Part shown: piece after piece, positions 46,613-56,331 of the stretch
Layout: every line of letters starts with the position of its first letter
Position numbering within the stretch: position 1 is the first letter of the stretch
Notes under the pieces: generated by a model
Told to the model about the DNA's origin: nothing
Databases searched by the model: none
The model's input: only the letters and a program-made list of their open reading frames with translations
Source of the DNA: Sphingobacterium sp. UBA7855
GTDB lineage: Bacteria; Bacteroidota; Bacteroidia; Sphingobacteriales; Sphingobacteriaceae
Direction: 5' to 3'
Assembly (NCBI GenBank): GCA_002500745.1
Contig: DLST01000018.1
Coordinates: 503,836-567,835, forward strand
DNA: 64,000 bases
Translations under genes and position numbers: made by a program

Positions 46613-46669
46613 CAAAACCTCTAGCATAAGTTAGCAGAGCAGGCTTTGCTTTGCACGGTTAAAAATTAT

Positions 46670-46702
46670 AAACGGGCTTACCTTTCGGCAAGCCCGTTTT
46701 TG
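46670..46702. terminator. Bidirectional terminator between DUF4407 and rmuC
   Basis: Stem AAACGGGCTTACC / CGGCAAGCCCGTTT (one mismatch) with T and A runs on both sides, between convergent genes. Confidence 0.8.
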
Positions 46703-48025
46703 TTAATCTTCCTCATCTAAAAATTTGGAATCGATCTGTTTATTTGCTTTGGCTCCTAAACGTTTTAATTTCTCCACTTTTCCGATCACGTTCCCAGCGC
46801 CTGTAGAGAGCTTTTTAGTTGCATCTTCATGGCTTTTTAATGCGCGCTCCAACTGATTTTGCACCTGTTCCATATCGTTCAGAAAGCTCACAAATTTATC
46901 GTAGAGGCTCCCTGCTTCTTTCGCTATTTCAATTACATTCCTGGTCTGACGTTCCTGTTTCCAGATACTGGCGATTGTACGCAATGTCGCCAACAATGTC
47001 GAAGGGCTAACGATGACAACCTTACGATCCCAAGCATCGCTGAATAGATCCGGTTTTTCAGCGACGGACATACTCAATGCAGATTCAATCGGCATAAACA
47101 GCAGGACAAATTCCGGCGATTCTATACCATATAACTCGTGATAGTTTTTTGCGGAAAGTTCTTTTACGTGATTTTCCACAGACTGTACATGTTGTTTTGC
47201 GAAAATTGCGCGGTCCTCGTCCGTCTCAGCATTGACCCAACGTTCGTAGGCAATCAGCGAAACTTTTGAATCCACAATCAGATGTTTATCTTCAGGAAGG
47301 TCGATAATCGCGTCGGGTTGCATTCTTCTTCCTTCGGCATCCATCAGAGAGACCTGTAATCTAAATTCGCGATCGCGCATAAGTCCCGAACGCTCCAAAA
47401 CCCGCTCTAAAATTACCTCACCCCAATTGCCCTGCTTTTTGGTATCCCCTTTTAATGCCTTGGTTAAGCTATTGGCTTCGTCTTTAATTTTAAGACTCTG
47501 TTCGACCAGCTGAAGGACAACTCCCTTTAAAGAATTTCTTTCCGCGGCCTCTTGATTGTAATTTTTATCGACTTTCTCTTCAAACAATTTGATTTTTTCC
47601 TTCAATGGATCCAAGATCAAGCCCAGTGAACGATGGTTAGTTTCTGTAAATTTCTGTGTCTTTTCTTCCAATATTTTATTGGCTATAACCTGAAATTCAT
47701 TATTGAACTGTCGTTTGATTTCGGCGATTTCATTCTTTTGCTCTTGGTATTTATCAAGCTGCGCTTCATAAAATGAACGTGTACTTTCTAAAGAACGTTC
47801 GGCAATCAAAAGATTTTCTCGTTCCTTTTCCAGTTCATTTCTTAGCATCGAACGCTCTTCCAACAAGCTTTGCTCCCGCTGTTGGGATCTAGCGAGGTCA
47901 ATTTTCAGTGTTTCCACTTCTTTACTGTATCCAGGCCCAATAGTGGCTTGGTTATTCCTTTTTAGCACCAAGACAATCAAAATGACTAACAACAAGACGA
48001 TTCCTGCGAAGAAAACTATTTCCAT
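46703..48025 (-). CDS. rmuC: DNA recombination protein RmuC
   Basis: 440 residues. A membrane anchor (IVFFAGIVLLLVILIVLVL) is followed by a long coiled coil (SREQSLLEERSMLRNELEKE-like, residues 40-130) and the RmuC nuclease-like domain: KGDTKKQGNWGEVILERVLE, MQPDAIIDLPEDKHLIVDSK, VLLFMPIESALSMSVAEKPD, VVIVSPSTLLATLRTIASIW. RmuC limits DNA inversions and is thought to be a nuclease. Length and motifs are normal. Confidence 0.94.
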   Translation of the reverse strand: MEIVFFAGIVLLLVILIVLVLKRNNQATIGPGYSKEVETLKIDLARSQQREQSLLEERSMLRNELEKERENLLIAERSLESTRSFYEAQLDKYQEQKNEIAEIKRQFNNEFQVIANKILEEKTQKFTETNHRSLGLILDPLKEKIKLFEEKVDKNYNQEAAERNSLKGVVLQLVEQSLKIKDEANSLTKALKGDTKKQGNWGEVILERVLERSGLMRDREFRLQVSLMDAEGRRMQPDAIIDLPEDKHLIVDSKVSLIAYERWVNAETDEDRAIFAKQHVQSVENHVKELSAKNYHELYGIESPEFVLLFMPIESALSMSVAEKPDLFSDAWDRKVVIVSPSTLLATLRTIASIWKQERQTRNVIEIAKEAGSLYDKFVSFLNDMEQVQNQLERALKSHEDATKKLSTGAGNVIGKVEKLKRLGAKANKQIDSKFLDEED

Positions 48026-48238
48026 GATTTGTATTTCTTAAGATGGCTAAAATTATCCTTAATCATATTTTGCCATCACGTTTAATTACATATAACTGAC
48101 CATACCCTAAGGGTTGGGCACGATTGTAAAGAGCAATAAAGTTTAGTCGTTTATCAGCGCACACAGCGTGTCAACAATTTTCATAATCGAAGTTGCCCTC
48201 TATCGGAAAGTATAATAGCGAGATTTCATTCAAAGCCA

Positions 48239-49426
48239 TTATTGCAATTTTTGATGTGTTTTCCACCACAAGTCGGGCATTTCGCCAGAAATCGCCAATT
48301 GGTAGTCCTCATACCGGCATGGGACTAGATAATAGCGTTCATTGACCGATTTTGAACCAAAATAGGGAACTTGAATCCACCAACGGTCTGATTTTTTACT
48401 CTTTACAAAGACCAATTCGTGCGCTTCGTGTTCCAGTGTCGTACGATAGATGATATAAGATGATTTGGGATACAAAGGCGTATCTTGCTTACGGTTATAG
48501 TAGCCATCAATAAAGCACCATATCATTTGAGATACTAACATCGCTGTTTGCTCCATTGGATCAAATGTTGGATTAAATTCATAAAAACCAATGGAAGAAC
48601 ATTTATCTGACATCCCAGCATAACGTGCAAGTTGGCAAGCTTCATCGCCATATAAGCCATTCGGAATCGCATTGGCATTCCCTGGCGCTTCGGAAGATCG
48701 AATAGCACCAATGTCAAAGCTAATGAGGTCGGCTGCGCGAATGAGTGGCTCTGATTGATCCATTTTACCAGCAATCATCCCTACTCGTGTTGCGTTGAAG
48801 AATAGCTTATCATACATATTAATAGATTCTTTACTGACAAGATAGGTCTGATAGGCTATGGAATTCAAATTAAACAAATAGTCTGGCTGATGTAGAATAA
48901 TATGATTCACATAAGAGCGAGAGGTTAAGCTTACATTTTCAGCATTTTCCTGATCAATATCAAAACGTGCATCGATAACCGCTAGCTCTATTTTCCGTTC
49001 CAAATTTTGATACCCCAAATATTGGGCATAAGTAAGATCCTGCCCTCCTCCAATGATAATGGGGACAATATTTTCTTTCACCAACTCTTCAACTACGGAT
49101 TTTAAAGCAATATAGGTATCTTGAATTGTATTGCCGGCTTTGATATTTCCCAGATCAACGATGTTCATCTTATAATCTCCCTGATAGAGCGCATATAGAT
49201 GTTTTCGTACAGCATCTGGCGCTTTATCTGTTCCGTTATTATTCAGTGAAGCCCGGTCTTCTTCTACCCCAACAATAGCTAAGTGTGGCTTTTTATCTCC
49301 TTCCCAATTTGGGAATTCTGATTCATAGGCTTGAATAACGTTTCCTAATTGAGAACTTAAGAAGCCATGCTCGGGTGCAAAACTTATAACTGAAATTGGA
49401 CGAAAGAATACGGACAGTGATGACAT
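48239..49426 (-). CDS. Arginase/formimidoylglutamase-fold protein with altered metal site
   Basis: 395 residues of the ureohydrolase fold, usually annotated formimidoylglutamase in Bacteroidota. The metal motifs differ from the canonical ones: GGDHS is GGGQD (residues 126-130), DAHxD is DARFD (152-156) and SxDxD is SFDIG (236-240). So ligands His, His and Asp are replaced by Gln, Arg and Gly, while three Asp remain. The protein may be inactive or use another chemistry. The N-terminal 45 residues and the C-terminal 80 (YPKSSYIIYRTTLEHEAHEL...) are extensions beyond the core. It is divergent from the epimerase gene. Confidence 0.85.
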   Translation of the reverse strand: MSSLSVFFRPISVISFAPEHGFLSSQLGNVIQAYESEFPNWEGDKKPHLAIVGVEEDRASLNNNGTDKAPDAVRKHLYALYQGDYKMNIVDLGNIKAGNTIQDTYIALKSVVEELVKENIVPIIIGGGQDLTYAQYLGYQNLERKIELAVIDARFDIDQENAENVSLTSRSYVNHIILHQPDYLFNLNSIAYQTYLVSKESINMYDKLFFNATRVGMIAGKMDQSEPLIRAADLISFDIGAIRSSEAPGNANAIPNGLYGDEACQLARYAGMSDKCSSIGFYEFNPTFDPMEQTAMLVSQMIWCFIDGYYNRKQDTPLYPKSSYIIYRTTLEHEAHELVFVKSKKSDRWWIQVPYFGSKSVNERYYLVPCRYEDYQLAISGEMPDLWWKTHQKLQ

Positions 49427-49531
49427 AAGCTATAATTTGTAAAATATCTTATTTTTCAAGATACAATTCACACAAATATCCATTTATTAACTAACTTTTG
49501 AAAACATTATTTTTAACAGTATCTTTATCAA

Positions 49532-50503
49532 GTGATATTAATAACTGGAGGAACAGGTTTTTTAGGGTCTACACTAATTAGGCAGTTGATAGACCAAGGA
49601 ATTGACGTAATTGCCATTAAAAGAGCTCAATCGACTATTCCTACCCCGTTGTTATCTTCTTCTTTGATTCAGTGGATCGACGCAGATATCAACAACTATT
49701 TTGAACTCGAGGATGCTCTCGAAGGGGTCAACAAAGTGTATCATTGTGCTGCAATGGTTTCCTACCAAAAAAAGGATGCTAAATCACTCTTTAAGGTGAA
49801 TGTTGAAGGTACGACAAACGTAGTCAACCTTTGCCTTGAAAAGGGCATTCGTCTCTTACATGTAAGCTCTATTGCCGCTTTGGGTACAAATAGGAACAAC
49901 ATTCCTGTATCCGAAGAAGATCAATGGGAACACAATTCACTGACATCTAACTATTCGCTATCCAAATATCAGGCAGAGATGGAGGTGTGGCGCGGTATAA
50001 CAGAAGGTTTGAATGCAGTTATTGTGAATCCTTCTTTAATTTTAGGAGCCTCCGCTAGCGATAAAGGCTCTGGAGCTATATTTTCGAAGATCGATAAAGG
50101 CTTACGATTTTATCCTACAGGAAGCGTTGGCGTTGTTGATGTAGAAGACGTTGCTTCAATCATGATTCAGTTGATGGAAAAAGAGGATGTTACTGCGGAA
50201 CGCTATATCATCAATAATCTGAATATTAGCAACAAAGATCTTTTGAGTGTGGCAAGTGTATTAATGAACAAGCCTGAACCGACAATCGAAGTGTCAGAAA
50301 CGATGCTTCAAATTGCGTCTACAGTATCCAGCTTGCTTTCCGTATTTAAAAAATCAAATGCAACCTTAACAAAAGAAACGGCAGTTGCTTCCAGCGCTAA
50401 ATTGCAGTATTCCAATGCTAAAATCCAAGCACTTCTTAATCACAGTTATCGCCCTTTGGAACAAACCTTAAAAGAAATTGCAGCATTATATAACAAACAG
50501 TAA
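49532..50503 (+). CDS. NAD-dependent epimerase/dehydratase family protein
   Basis: 323 residues starting at a GTG (49532); the Rossmann motif ILITGGTGFLGSTL begins at the second codon, which fixes the start. The extended SDR pattern continues with HCAAMVSYQKKDAK, LLHVSSIAALGTN, and the catalytic YSLSKYQAEMEVW (YxxxK). NNLNISNKDLL and the C-terminal part vary. Family members act on sugar nucleotides, isoprenoids or quinone-related substrates; this one lies close to dihydroflavonol-4-reductase-like SDRs. The substrate is unknown. Confidence 0.88.
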   Translation: MILITGGTGFLGSTLIRQLIDQGIDVIAIKRAQSTIPTPLLSSSLIQWIDADINNYFELEDALEGVNKVYHCAAMVSYQKKDAKSLFKVNVEGTTNVVNLCLEKGIRLLHVSSIAALGTNRNNIPVSEEDQWEHNSLTSNYSLSKYQAEMEVWRGITEGLNAVIVNPSLILGASASDKGSGAIFSKIDKGLRFYPTGSVGVVDVEDVASIMIQLMEKEDVTAERYIINNLNISNKDLLSVASVLMNKPEPTIEVSETMLQIASTVSSLLSVFKKSNATLTKETAVASSAKLQYSNAKIQALLNHSYRPLEQTLKEIAALYNKQ

Positions 50504-50675
50504 ACTATAACATATTAACAACCAAACCTTGATTCATCGTGCGTAACAGACATCCAATAACGATCCCCTAACTAGTTTTTATTTCCTTTAATCAATATTT
50601 TTTAAGGGAAATGCCGATATGGGAGATCAGTATTTGGATGCATTATTCACCATTGTTTCATAAAAAAATAATACA

Positions 50676-51968
50676 ATGAAAAACTACTACATCATTGATT
50701 TTGATAGTACATTTACGCAAGTAGAAGCGCTTGATGAACTTGCACGAATCTCTTTGGAAAATCATCCCGATCGCGAGGCTATCTACCTGGAAATCGAGCG
50801 GTATACCAATCTCGCGATGGAGGGTAAACTATCTTTTCGCGAAGCTTTGGCCGGCCGCGTAAAACTCTTAAATGCCAATAAAACTCATCTAGATAAACTT
50901 GTTTCACATCTTAAAAAGAAGGTATCAACTTCTTTTTCGCGAAATCGTGAATTCTTCAAAAAAAATGCTGATACCGCATGGATTGTTTCAGGAGGTTTTA
51001 AAGAGTTTATAACACCTGTCGTTACCCCTTACCATATAAAGACGGAAAATATCTATGCCAACACATTCAGATTCGATGAAAAAGGCAATATTATCGGTTT
51101 TGACGAAGAGAATCCACTATCAAATGAAGGTGGAAAAGTGCAATTATTGAGACAATTAAAAATTGAAGGAAAATTATTTGGCATAGGCGACGGATATTCC
51201 GACTTCCAATTAAAAGAGTCGGGATTAATTGAAAAGTTTTTTGCATTCACTGAGAATATTCAACGTAAAAGCGTGACTGATAAAGCCGATTTCATTACAC
51301 CAAGTTTTGACGAGTTCCTGTATGTCAATGATCTTCCCCGTGCAATATCCTATCCCAAGAATCGTATCCTATGTTTGATCGTGGGCGATGTACCAGAAAT
51401 AGCAGCGCATATCTTGAAAAGAGATGGCTTTTCAATTCGGATAAAGGATACCATTGAAGAAAAGTATATCAAAGATGTCGGTATGCTACTATTGGGCGGC
51501 AATATTGACATCAGTGATGAGCTGCTTCAGCAGGCTGACAAATTAAAAACGATCGGGTATTTGGGCGATATCAAAGGTCACATCAATAAGGAGATCTGTA
51601 ACGCCAAAGGTATTGTCGTTTTCGACGACAAGAAAAATAAAAAGAAGAATTCAGAGTTTATTCCTCGTCGAATGGCTGAATTTATTAATAATGGCGACAC
51701 GTACCTTAGCCGTAATTTTCCGAATCTGATTCTACCCAAAGTGAAACAGGTAACCAGATTGCTCCATATCCATAAAAACGTTCCTGGAATCATGGCACAA
51801 ATCAACAAGGTATATGCTCAAAATAACATCAATATTGTTGCCCAATTTCTAATGACCAAAAGTGACATCGGATATGCGGTAACAGATATACAAGGAGAAT
51901 ACGATAAAGATCTTTTGAAACAACTCAAACAGATCGAGAATACAATAAAATTTAGAATCTTATATTAA
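50676..51968 (+). CDS. serB: Phosphoserine phosphatase fused to SerA fragments and an ACT domain
   Basis: 430 residues. Residues 1-215 are a HAD phosphoserine phosphatase: nucleophile D8 and D10 in IIDFDSTFTQ, SGG near residue 104, GKVQLL lysine and FGIGDGYSDF (GDGxxD near 171). Residues about 225-350 resemble the substrate-binding half of phosphoglycerate dehydrogenase (LLLGGNIDISDELLQQADKL, TIGYLGDIKGHINKEICNAK), but the NAD-binding domain is missing. Residues 355-430 are a SerA-type ACT domain (RLLHIHKNVPGIMAQINKVY, QFLMTKSDIGYAVTDIQGEY). The last step of serine synthesis may thus be feedback-controlled by serine; that part is inference. Confidence 0.88.
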   Translation: MKNYYIIDFDSTFTQVEALDELARISLENHPDREAIYLEIERYTNLAMEGKLSFREALAGRVKLLNANKTHLDKLVSHLKKKVSTSFSRNREFFKKNADTAWIVSGGFKEFITPVVTPYHIKTENIYANTFRFDEKGNIIGFDEENPLSNEGGKVQLLRQLKIEGKLFGIGDGYSDFQLKESGLIEKFFAFTENIQRKSVTDKADFITPSFDEFLYVNDLPRAISYPKNRILCLIVGDVPEIAAHILKRDGFSIRIKDTIEEKYIKDVGMLLLGGNIDISDELLQQADKLKTIGYLGDIKGHINKEICNAKGIVVFDDKKNKKKNSEFIPRRMAEFINNGDTYLSRNFPNLILPKVKQVTRLLHIHKNVPGIMAQINKVYAQNNINIVAQFLMTKSDIGYAVTDIQGEYDKDLLKQLKQIENTIKFRILY

Positions 51969-52051
51969 ACGATTGCTATAATTCAGGCTCCCCATATCGG
52001 TGCCTGAATTATATTTTCAACCGCTCTCTTTCACATAAAAAAAAACGCGTT

Positions 52052-52636
52052 ATGTCCTTACATCAGGATCCCGAATTAAAGAAGGCTGTTCTTGACTTGC
52101 CACAAAAGGAGAAAGACAAGCTTCTCGTACGTCTGATAAGCAAGGACAAAATGCTGATCAAACAATTGCATTTCCAATTATTGGAGAATGCAGATGACTT
52201 GGAGGAACGTATTGAAAAACTACGCAAGCAATTGGCACAACTGTTCGATACTAGTGTAAGCCAAATTGGCAATACGCCCCATCACAGTAATTTTATTGGG
52301 CTCAGTAAACTTGTCAAACAGGCTAGTGGCCTAGTCAATGAACACGAAAAAGTCACTAAGGATAAAGTTAGTGAGGTGGAATTTCGGATCTATATCCTGA
52401 AAAGAACGATCGTGGATTACGACAGACTTTTTGATTCCTCTTATCAATCTGCTGCGCACAAATTACATAAATATATCACAGGCCGTATAAAGCATGCGGT
52501 CGGCAAATACAGTAAACTTCATGAGGACTTTCAGTTCGACTATCGGGAATATTTCCAAAATACATTGAATGCCTTTGGTAATACGACGCTAAAAAGCTAT
52601 ATTAGTGAACAGAAGATTGATATCGACCTAAGTTAA
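52052..52636 (+). CDS. Conserved helical protein of unknown function
   Basis: 194 residues, almost all helical and charged (KKAVLDLPQKEKDKLLVRLI; LLENADDLEERIEKLRKQLA; EVEFRIYILKRTIVDYDRLF). There is no signal peptide and no catalytic motif. The N-terminal phrase on the LPQKEKDKLLVRL type is seen in other Sphingobacteriaceae proteins as far as I recall. It is followed 2 bp later by the 43-residue membrane peptide, with which it is likely translated. Confidence 0.75.
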   Translation: MSLHQDPELKKAVLDLPQKEKDKLLVRLISKDKMLIKQLHFQLLENADDLEERIEKLRKQLAQLFDTSVSQIGNTPHHSNFIGLSKLVKQASGLVNEHEKVTKDKVSEVEFRIYILKRTIVDYDRLFDSSYQSAAHKLHKYITGRIKHAVGKYSKLHEDFQFDYREYFQNTLNAFGNTTLKSYISEQKIDIDLS

Positions 52637-52638
52637 TT

Positions 52639-52770
52639 ATGAGAAATAGCAAAAACCGCGTTAAAATTGGATCCTTCCACGTTACTGCTTACGAGCAATA
52701 TAAATTAATTTATTTAGCTACATTGCTAGTTTTACTCGCTTTCGCCTATACCTTTTACCTAGCGAGATAA
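52639..52770 (+). CDS. 43-residue single-pass membrane peptide
   Basis: ATG at 52639, two bases after the stop of the preceding gene, TAA at 52768-52770. The N-terminal 22 residues are basic (MRNSKNRVKIGSFHVTAYEQ), followed by one hydrophobic helix (LIYLATLLVLLAFAYTFYLA) and a terminal Arg. The coupling, basic start and clean helix argue for a real gene. Function unknown; it may help place its helical neighbour at the membrane. Confidence 0.6.
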   Translation: MRNSKNRVKIGSFHVTAYEQYKLIYLATLLVLLAFAYTFYLAR

Positions 52771-52921
52771 CGTTCGTCAAGACTCATCGATTAGTTAATC
52801 TAGTCCGGACAAAAACCACACCCTTATCACGAGCAGACCTGCTATTTTTTTACCAAAAAATTTAGCACTTCATACCTAATACTTAATAGTATTTCGCTAA
52901 ATTCGCAATTATTCGAAATTT

Positions 52922-55900
52922 TTGCTCGTGGGAATTCAAGAAATATTAGAAAAATACAGTCAAAGCGAATCCGTCCAGTCGCTAACCAAGGCTATGCAAT
53001 CCAAAAATCCGAAGATTCAGCTTAAAGGACTTATTGGCTCATCTGATGCATTTATAGCGGTATCTTCTTACAACTTACAGGAACGTCCAATGGTGTTTAT
53101 CTTACCGACCCATGAAGACGCATCTTATTTTTTAAGCGATCTGGAAAGCCTGCTGGATAAGCAGGTCCTTTTTTTTCCTTCGTCTTATCGAAAAGCATTT
53201 GATTTTACTCAGACCGACTCTGCCAACGTATTGCAGCGTGCAGAGACTTTAAGTTCGCTTAATCATACCTCAGAATTACCTAAAATGGTTGTTACGTACC
53301 CTGAGGCCATTGCGGAGAAAGTAATCAACCGAAGTGATTTGGATAAGAATACGTTGGAAATAACAGAGAATACTGCTTTAAGTATTGATTTCATCAATGA
53401 ATTCTTGATTGAATATGATTTTGATCGCGTAGACTTTGTGTATGAGCCTGGACAGTTTGCGATACGAGGAGGCATCGTAGACATTTTTTCTTTTTCGAAC
53501 GATCTTCCTTACCGTATTGAATTCTTTGGCGACGATATTGAAAGCATACGGACATTTGACATTGAGTCGCAGCTTTCCGTCAAAAAGATCCACAAAGTAA
53601 CCATTGTTCCTAACGTTCAGGCTAAATTCTTGACATCACAGCACATTTCGCTGCTAGAATATATTGATCAGGGCGCCACGATCTGGATAAAAGACGCTCA
53701 ATTCACTTTAGATATTGTAAAAGATGGGTTAAAGAAAGCGGAAAAATTATGGGTGGGGCTAACAGATAAGCAGAAAAAGGATAATCCCGAATGGCATAAC
53801 CCAGCCCATGAGTTTACAGATGAGAAGAATCTCAATGCCTTATTCTTTGAATTCCCGATCGTCGAATTCGGCAAACAATTCTTTTATAAAGCAGAGAATA
53901 CCTTTAAGTTCGATATCCATCCGCAACCCTCTTTCAATAAAGATTTTAATCTTTTAATCCATAATTTCAAGGAGAATGAAGACCAACGCATCCAAAACCT
54001 TATCTTTTCAGATTCAACGAAACAGGTTGAGCGTATTTATACCATTCTAGAAGATCTTGACAAATCGGCAACCTTCATCCCGATTCATAAAGCCTTACGG
54101 GAGGGCTTTAGAGACGACAGTTTAAAACTGGCATGCTATACGGATCACCAAATATTTGACAGGTATTATAAATACAAACGTAAGAAGGCTTACGAGCGTT
54201 CGCAGGCAATTACGCTGAAGGATTTAAGAGATCTCAAACCAGGCGATTTTATTACCCATATTGACCACGGTGTCGGCCGATATGGAGGTTTGGAAAAAGT
54301 GGATGTTAACGGTAAATCTCAGGAAATGATCCGTCTGATCTATGCAGATAATGATCTTTTGTATGTAAACATCAACTCCTTAAACCGCATCTCAAAGTAT
54401 TCAGGCAAAGAGGGCACAGTCCCCAAAATGAATAAATTGGGTACGGATGCTTGGGACAAACTCAAGAAGACAACCAAGAAAAAGGTCAAAGATATTGCGC
54501 GGGACCTGATTATGCTCTATGCCAAACGCAAAGCGCAGCACGGAAATGCTTTTTCACCCGATAGCTACTTACAGAATGAATTGGAAGCCTCCTTTATTTA
54601 TGAGGATACACCCGATCAGGAAAAGGCTACTGCTGATGTAAAAAAAGATATGGAATCGCCACATCCAATGGATCGATTGATCTGTGGGGACGTCGGGTTT
54701 GGAAAAACGGAAGTTGCCATCCGTGCGGCTTTCAAAGCTGTAGCAGACAGTAAGCAGGTTGCCGTACTCGTACCGACGACAATTCTTGCACTGCAGCATT
54801 TCCGTACATTTTCGGAGCGACTGAAGGGTCTTCCATGCAATATAGACTACATCAATCGTTTTAAAACGACCAAACAGATTAAAGATACCTTAGCAAGGCT
54901 TGCCGAAGGAAAAATAGACATTATTATAGGCACACACCGTCTTGTGAGCAAAGATGTTAAGTTTAAAGACCTCGGCCTGATGATTATTGATGAAGAGCAG
55001 AAATTTGGCGTTGCTGTAAAGGAAAAATTGAAAGTTATGCGTGCGAATGTAGATTCGCTAACACTGACAGCAACACCAATTCCAAGAACATTGCACTTTT
55101 CATTGATGGGGGCCCGCGATTTAAGTATTATCTCCACTCCTCCCCCCAACCGGCAGCCTGTACAGACAGAACTGCACGTTTTCAATGAAACATTGATCGG
55201 CGAGGCAGTCAGCTACGAACTTGATCGAGGTGGGCAGGTATTCTTTATCCATAATCGTGTGGCGGATCTTCCGCAGCTGGGCAATTTAATCCGTAAACTG
55301 GTCCCCGGAGCCCGGGTCGGTGTGGCTCATGGCCAGCTTGAAGGCGATGAACTTGAGGATGTAATGCTCAAATTTATCAACCATGATTTTGATGTCTTAA
55401 TTGCAACTACGATTATTGAAGCGGGTCTTGATATTCCAAATGCCAATACGATCATTATCAATCACGCACATATGTTTGGCCTGAGCGATCTACACCAAAT
55501 GCGCGGTCGAGTAGGTCGTTCCAATAAGAAAGCATTTTGTTATCTCCTCAGTCCACCATTGTCAACCTTAACACCGGAGGCTTACAAACGACTTTCAGCG
55601 ATAGAAGAATTTTCGGAACTGGGCTCTGGATTTAATGTTGCCATGCGCGATCTGGATATACGCGGTTCGGGAAACCTCCTAGGAGGCGAACAATCTGGTT
55701 TTATTGCCGAAATCGGTTTCGAAATGTATCATAAAATCTTAGACGAGGCCATTCAGGAGCTTAAAGAAGACGAGTTCTCGGAAGTATTCGCCGATGAAAA
55801 AGAACGAAAATATGTCTCCTTTACACAGATTGATACAGACCTCGAGGTATTGATTCCCGACGAATATGTGACAAATATTACGGAGCGATATAATCTGTAT

Positions 55901-56263
55901 ACCGAACTGTCCAAACTGGAAAACGAGCAGCAATTGGCAGCCTTTGAGCAGGAGCTTGAAGATCGCTTTGGTCCTATTCCACGTGAAGTATTTGAATTAT
56001 TCAATACACTCCGTTTGCAGTGGTTTGGTAAAACGATCGGCTTCGAAAAAATAGCGTACAAAAAACATACGCTGAAAGCTTACTTTGTCAGTAATCCTAA
56101 ATCAAGCTACTTTGAGTCAGACCAATTCGGCCGCGTATTATCTTTTGTACAGAGCCATCCAGAGATCAGCAACCTGAAAGAAGTTAAAGGCCAGCTCCGT
56201 TTGGCGTTGAACAATGTGAATACCATTGGATATGCACTGAACCTCTTGAGAGAAATGTTATAA
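52922..56263 (+). CDS. mfd: Transcription-repair coupling factor Mfd
   Basis: 1113 residues. Mfd removes stalled RNA polymerase at DNA lesions and recruits UvrA. The start is a TTG at 52922 or a GTG at 52928; no ATG lies near. UvrB-like domain: YVYEPGQFAIRGGIVDIFSF-type (VYEPGQFAIRGGIVDIFSF); polymerase-interaction domain: LKDLRDLKPGDFITHIDHGV, YADNDLLYVNINSLNRISKY; helicase: GDVGFGKTEVAIRAA, DEEQ, TATPIPRTLHFSLMGARDLS, QMRGRVGRS. The C-terminal TRCF domain is present. A TAAATTCG box at 52898-52905 may be its -7 element. Ends with terminator at 56286. Confidence 0.97.
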   Translation: MLVGIQEILEKYSQSESVQSLTKAMQSKNPKIQLKGLIGSSDAFIAVSSYNLQERPMVFILPTHEDASYFLSDLESLLDKQVLFFPSSYRKAFDFTQTDSANVLQRAETLSSLNHTSELPKMVVTYPEAIAEKVINRSDLDKNTLEITENTALSIDFINEFLIEYDFDRVDFVYEPGQFAIRGGIVDIFSFSNDLPYRIEFFGDDIESIRTFDIESQLSVKKIHKVTIVPNVQAKFLTSQHISLLEYIDQGATIWIKDAQFTLDIVKDGLKKAEKLWVGLTDKQKKDNPEWHNPAHEFTDEKNLNALFFEFPIVEFGKQFFYKAENTFKFDIHPQPSFNKDFNLLIHNFKENEDQRIQNLIFSDSTKQVERIYTILEDLDKSATFIPIHKALREGFRDDSLKLACYTDHQIFDRYYKYKRKKAYERSQAITLKDLRDLKPGDFITHIDHGVGRYGGLEKVDVNGKSQEMIRLIYADNDLLYVNINSLNRISKYSGKEGTVPKMNKLGTDAWDKLKKTTKKKVKDIARDLIMLYAKRKAQHGNAFSPDSYLQNELEASFIYEDTPDQEKATADVKKDMESPHPMDRLICGDVGFGKTEVAIRAAFKAVADSKQVAVLVPTTILALQHFRTFSERLKGLPCNIDYINRFKTTKQIKDTLARLAEGKIDIIIGTHRLVSKDVKFKDLGLMIIDEEQKFGVAVKEKLKVMRANVDSLTLTATPIPRTLHFSLMGARDLSIISTPPPNRQPVQTELHVFNETLIGEAVSYELDRGGQVFFIHNRVADLPQLGNLIRKLVPGARVGVAHGQLEGDELEDVMLKFINHDFDVLIATTIIEAGLDIPNANTIIINHAHMFGLSDLHQMRGRVGRSNKKAFCYLLSPPLSTLTPEAYKRLSAIEEFSELGSGFNVAMRDLDIRGSGNLLGGEQSGFIAEIGFEMYHKILDEAIQELKEDEFSEVFADEKERKYVSFTQIDTDLEVLIPDEYVTNITERYNLYTELSKLENEQQLAAFEQELEDRFGPIPREVFELFNTLRLQWFGKTIGFEKIAYKKHTLKAYFVSNPKSSYFESDQFGRVLSFVQSHPEISNLKEVKGQLRLALNNVNTIGYALNLLREML

Positions 56264-56285
56264 GACATTTAAATGTCTCAGGTAT

Positions 56286-56318
56286 AAATAAAATCTACTC
56301 CTTCTGTAGATTTTATTT
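56286..56318 (+). terminator. Terminator after mfd
   Basis: Perfect 13-bp stem AAATAAAATCTAC / GTAGATTTTATTT with a seven-base loop; T-rich sequence follows. Its right arm runs directly into the TATATTTG promoter box at 56318-56325. Confidence 0.75.
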
Positions 56319-56325
56319 ATATTTG
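56318..56325 (+). promoter_or_regulatory. Promoter -7 box of the Cys/Met enzyme gene
   Basis: TATATTTG, a perfect TAnnTTTG box. Transcription would begin near 56332, giving a leader of about 130 nt. The -33 part is weak because the mfd terminator occupies that place. Confidence 0.5.
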
Positions 56326-56331
56326 GTATGC

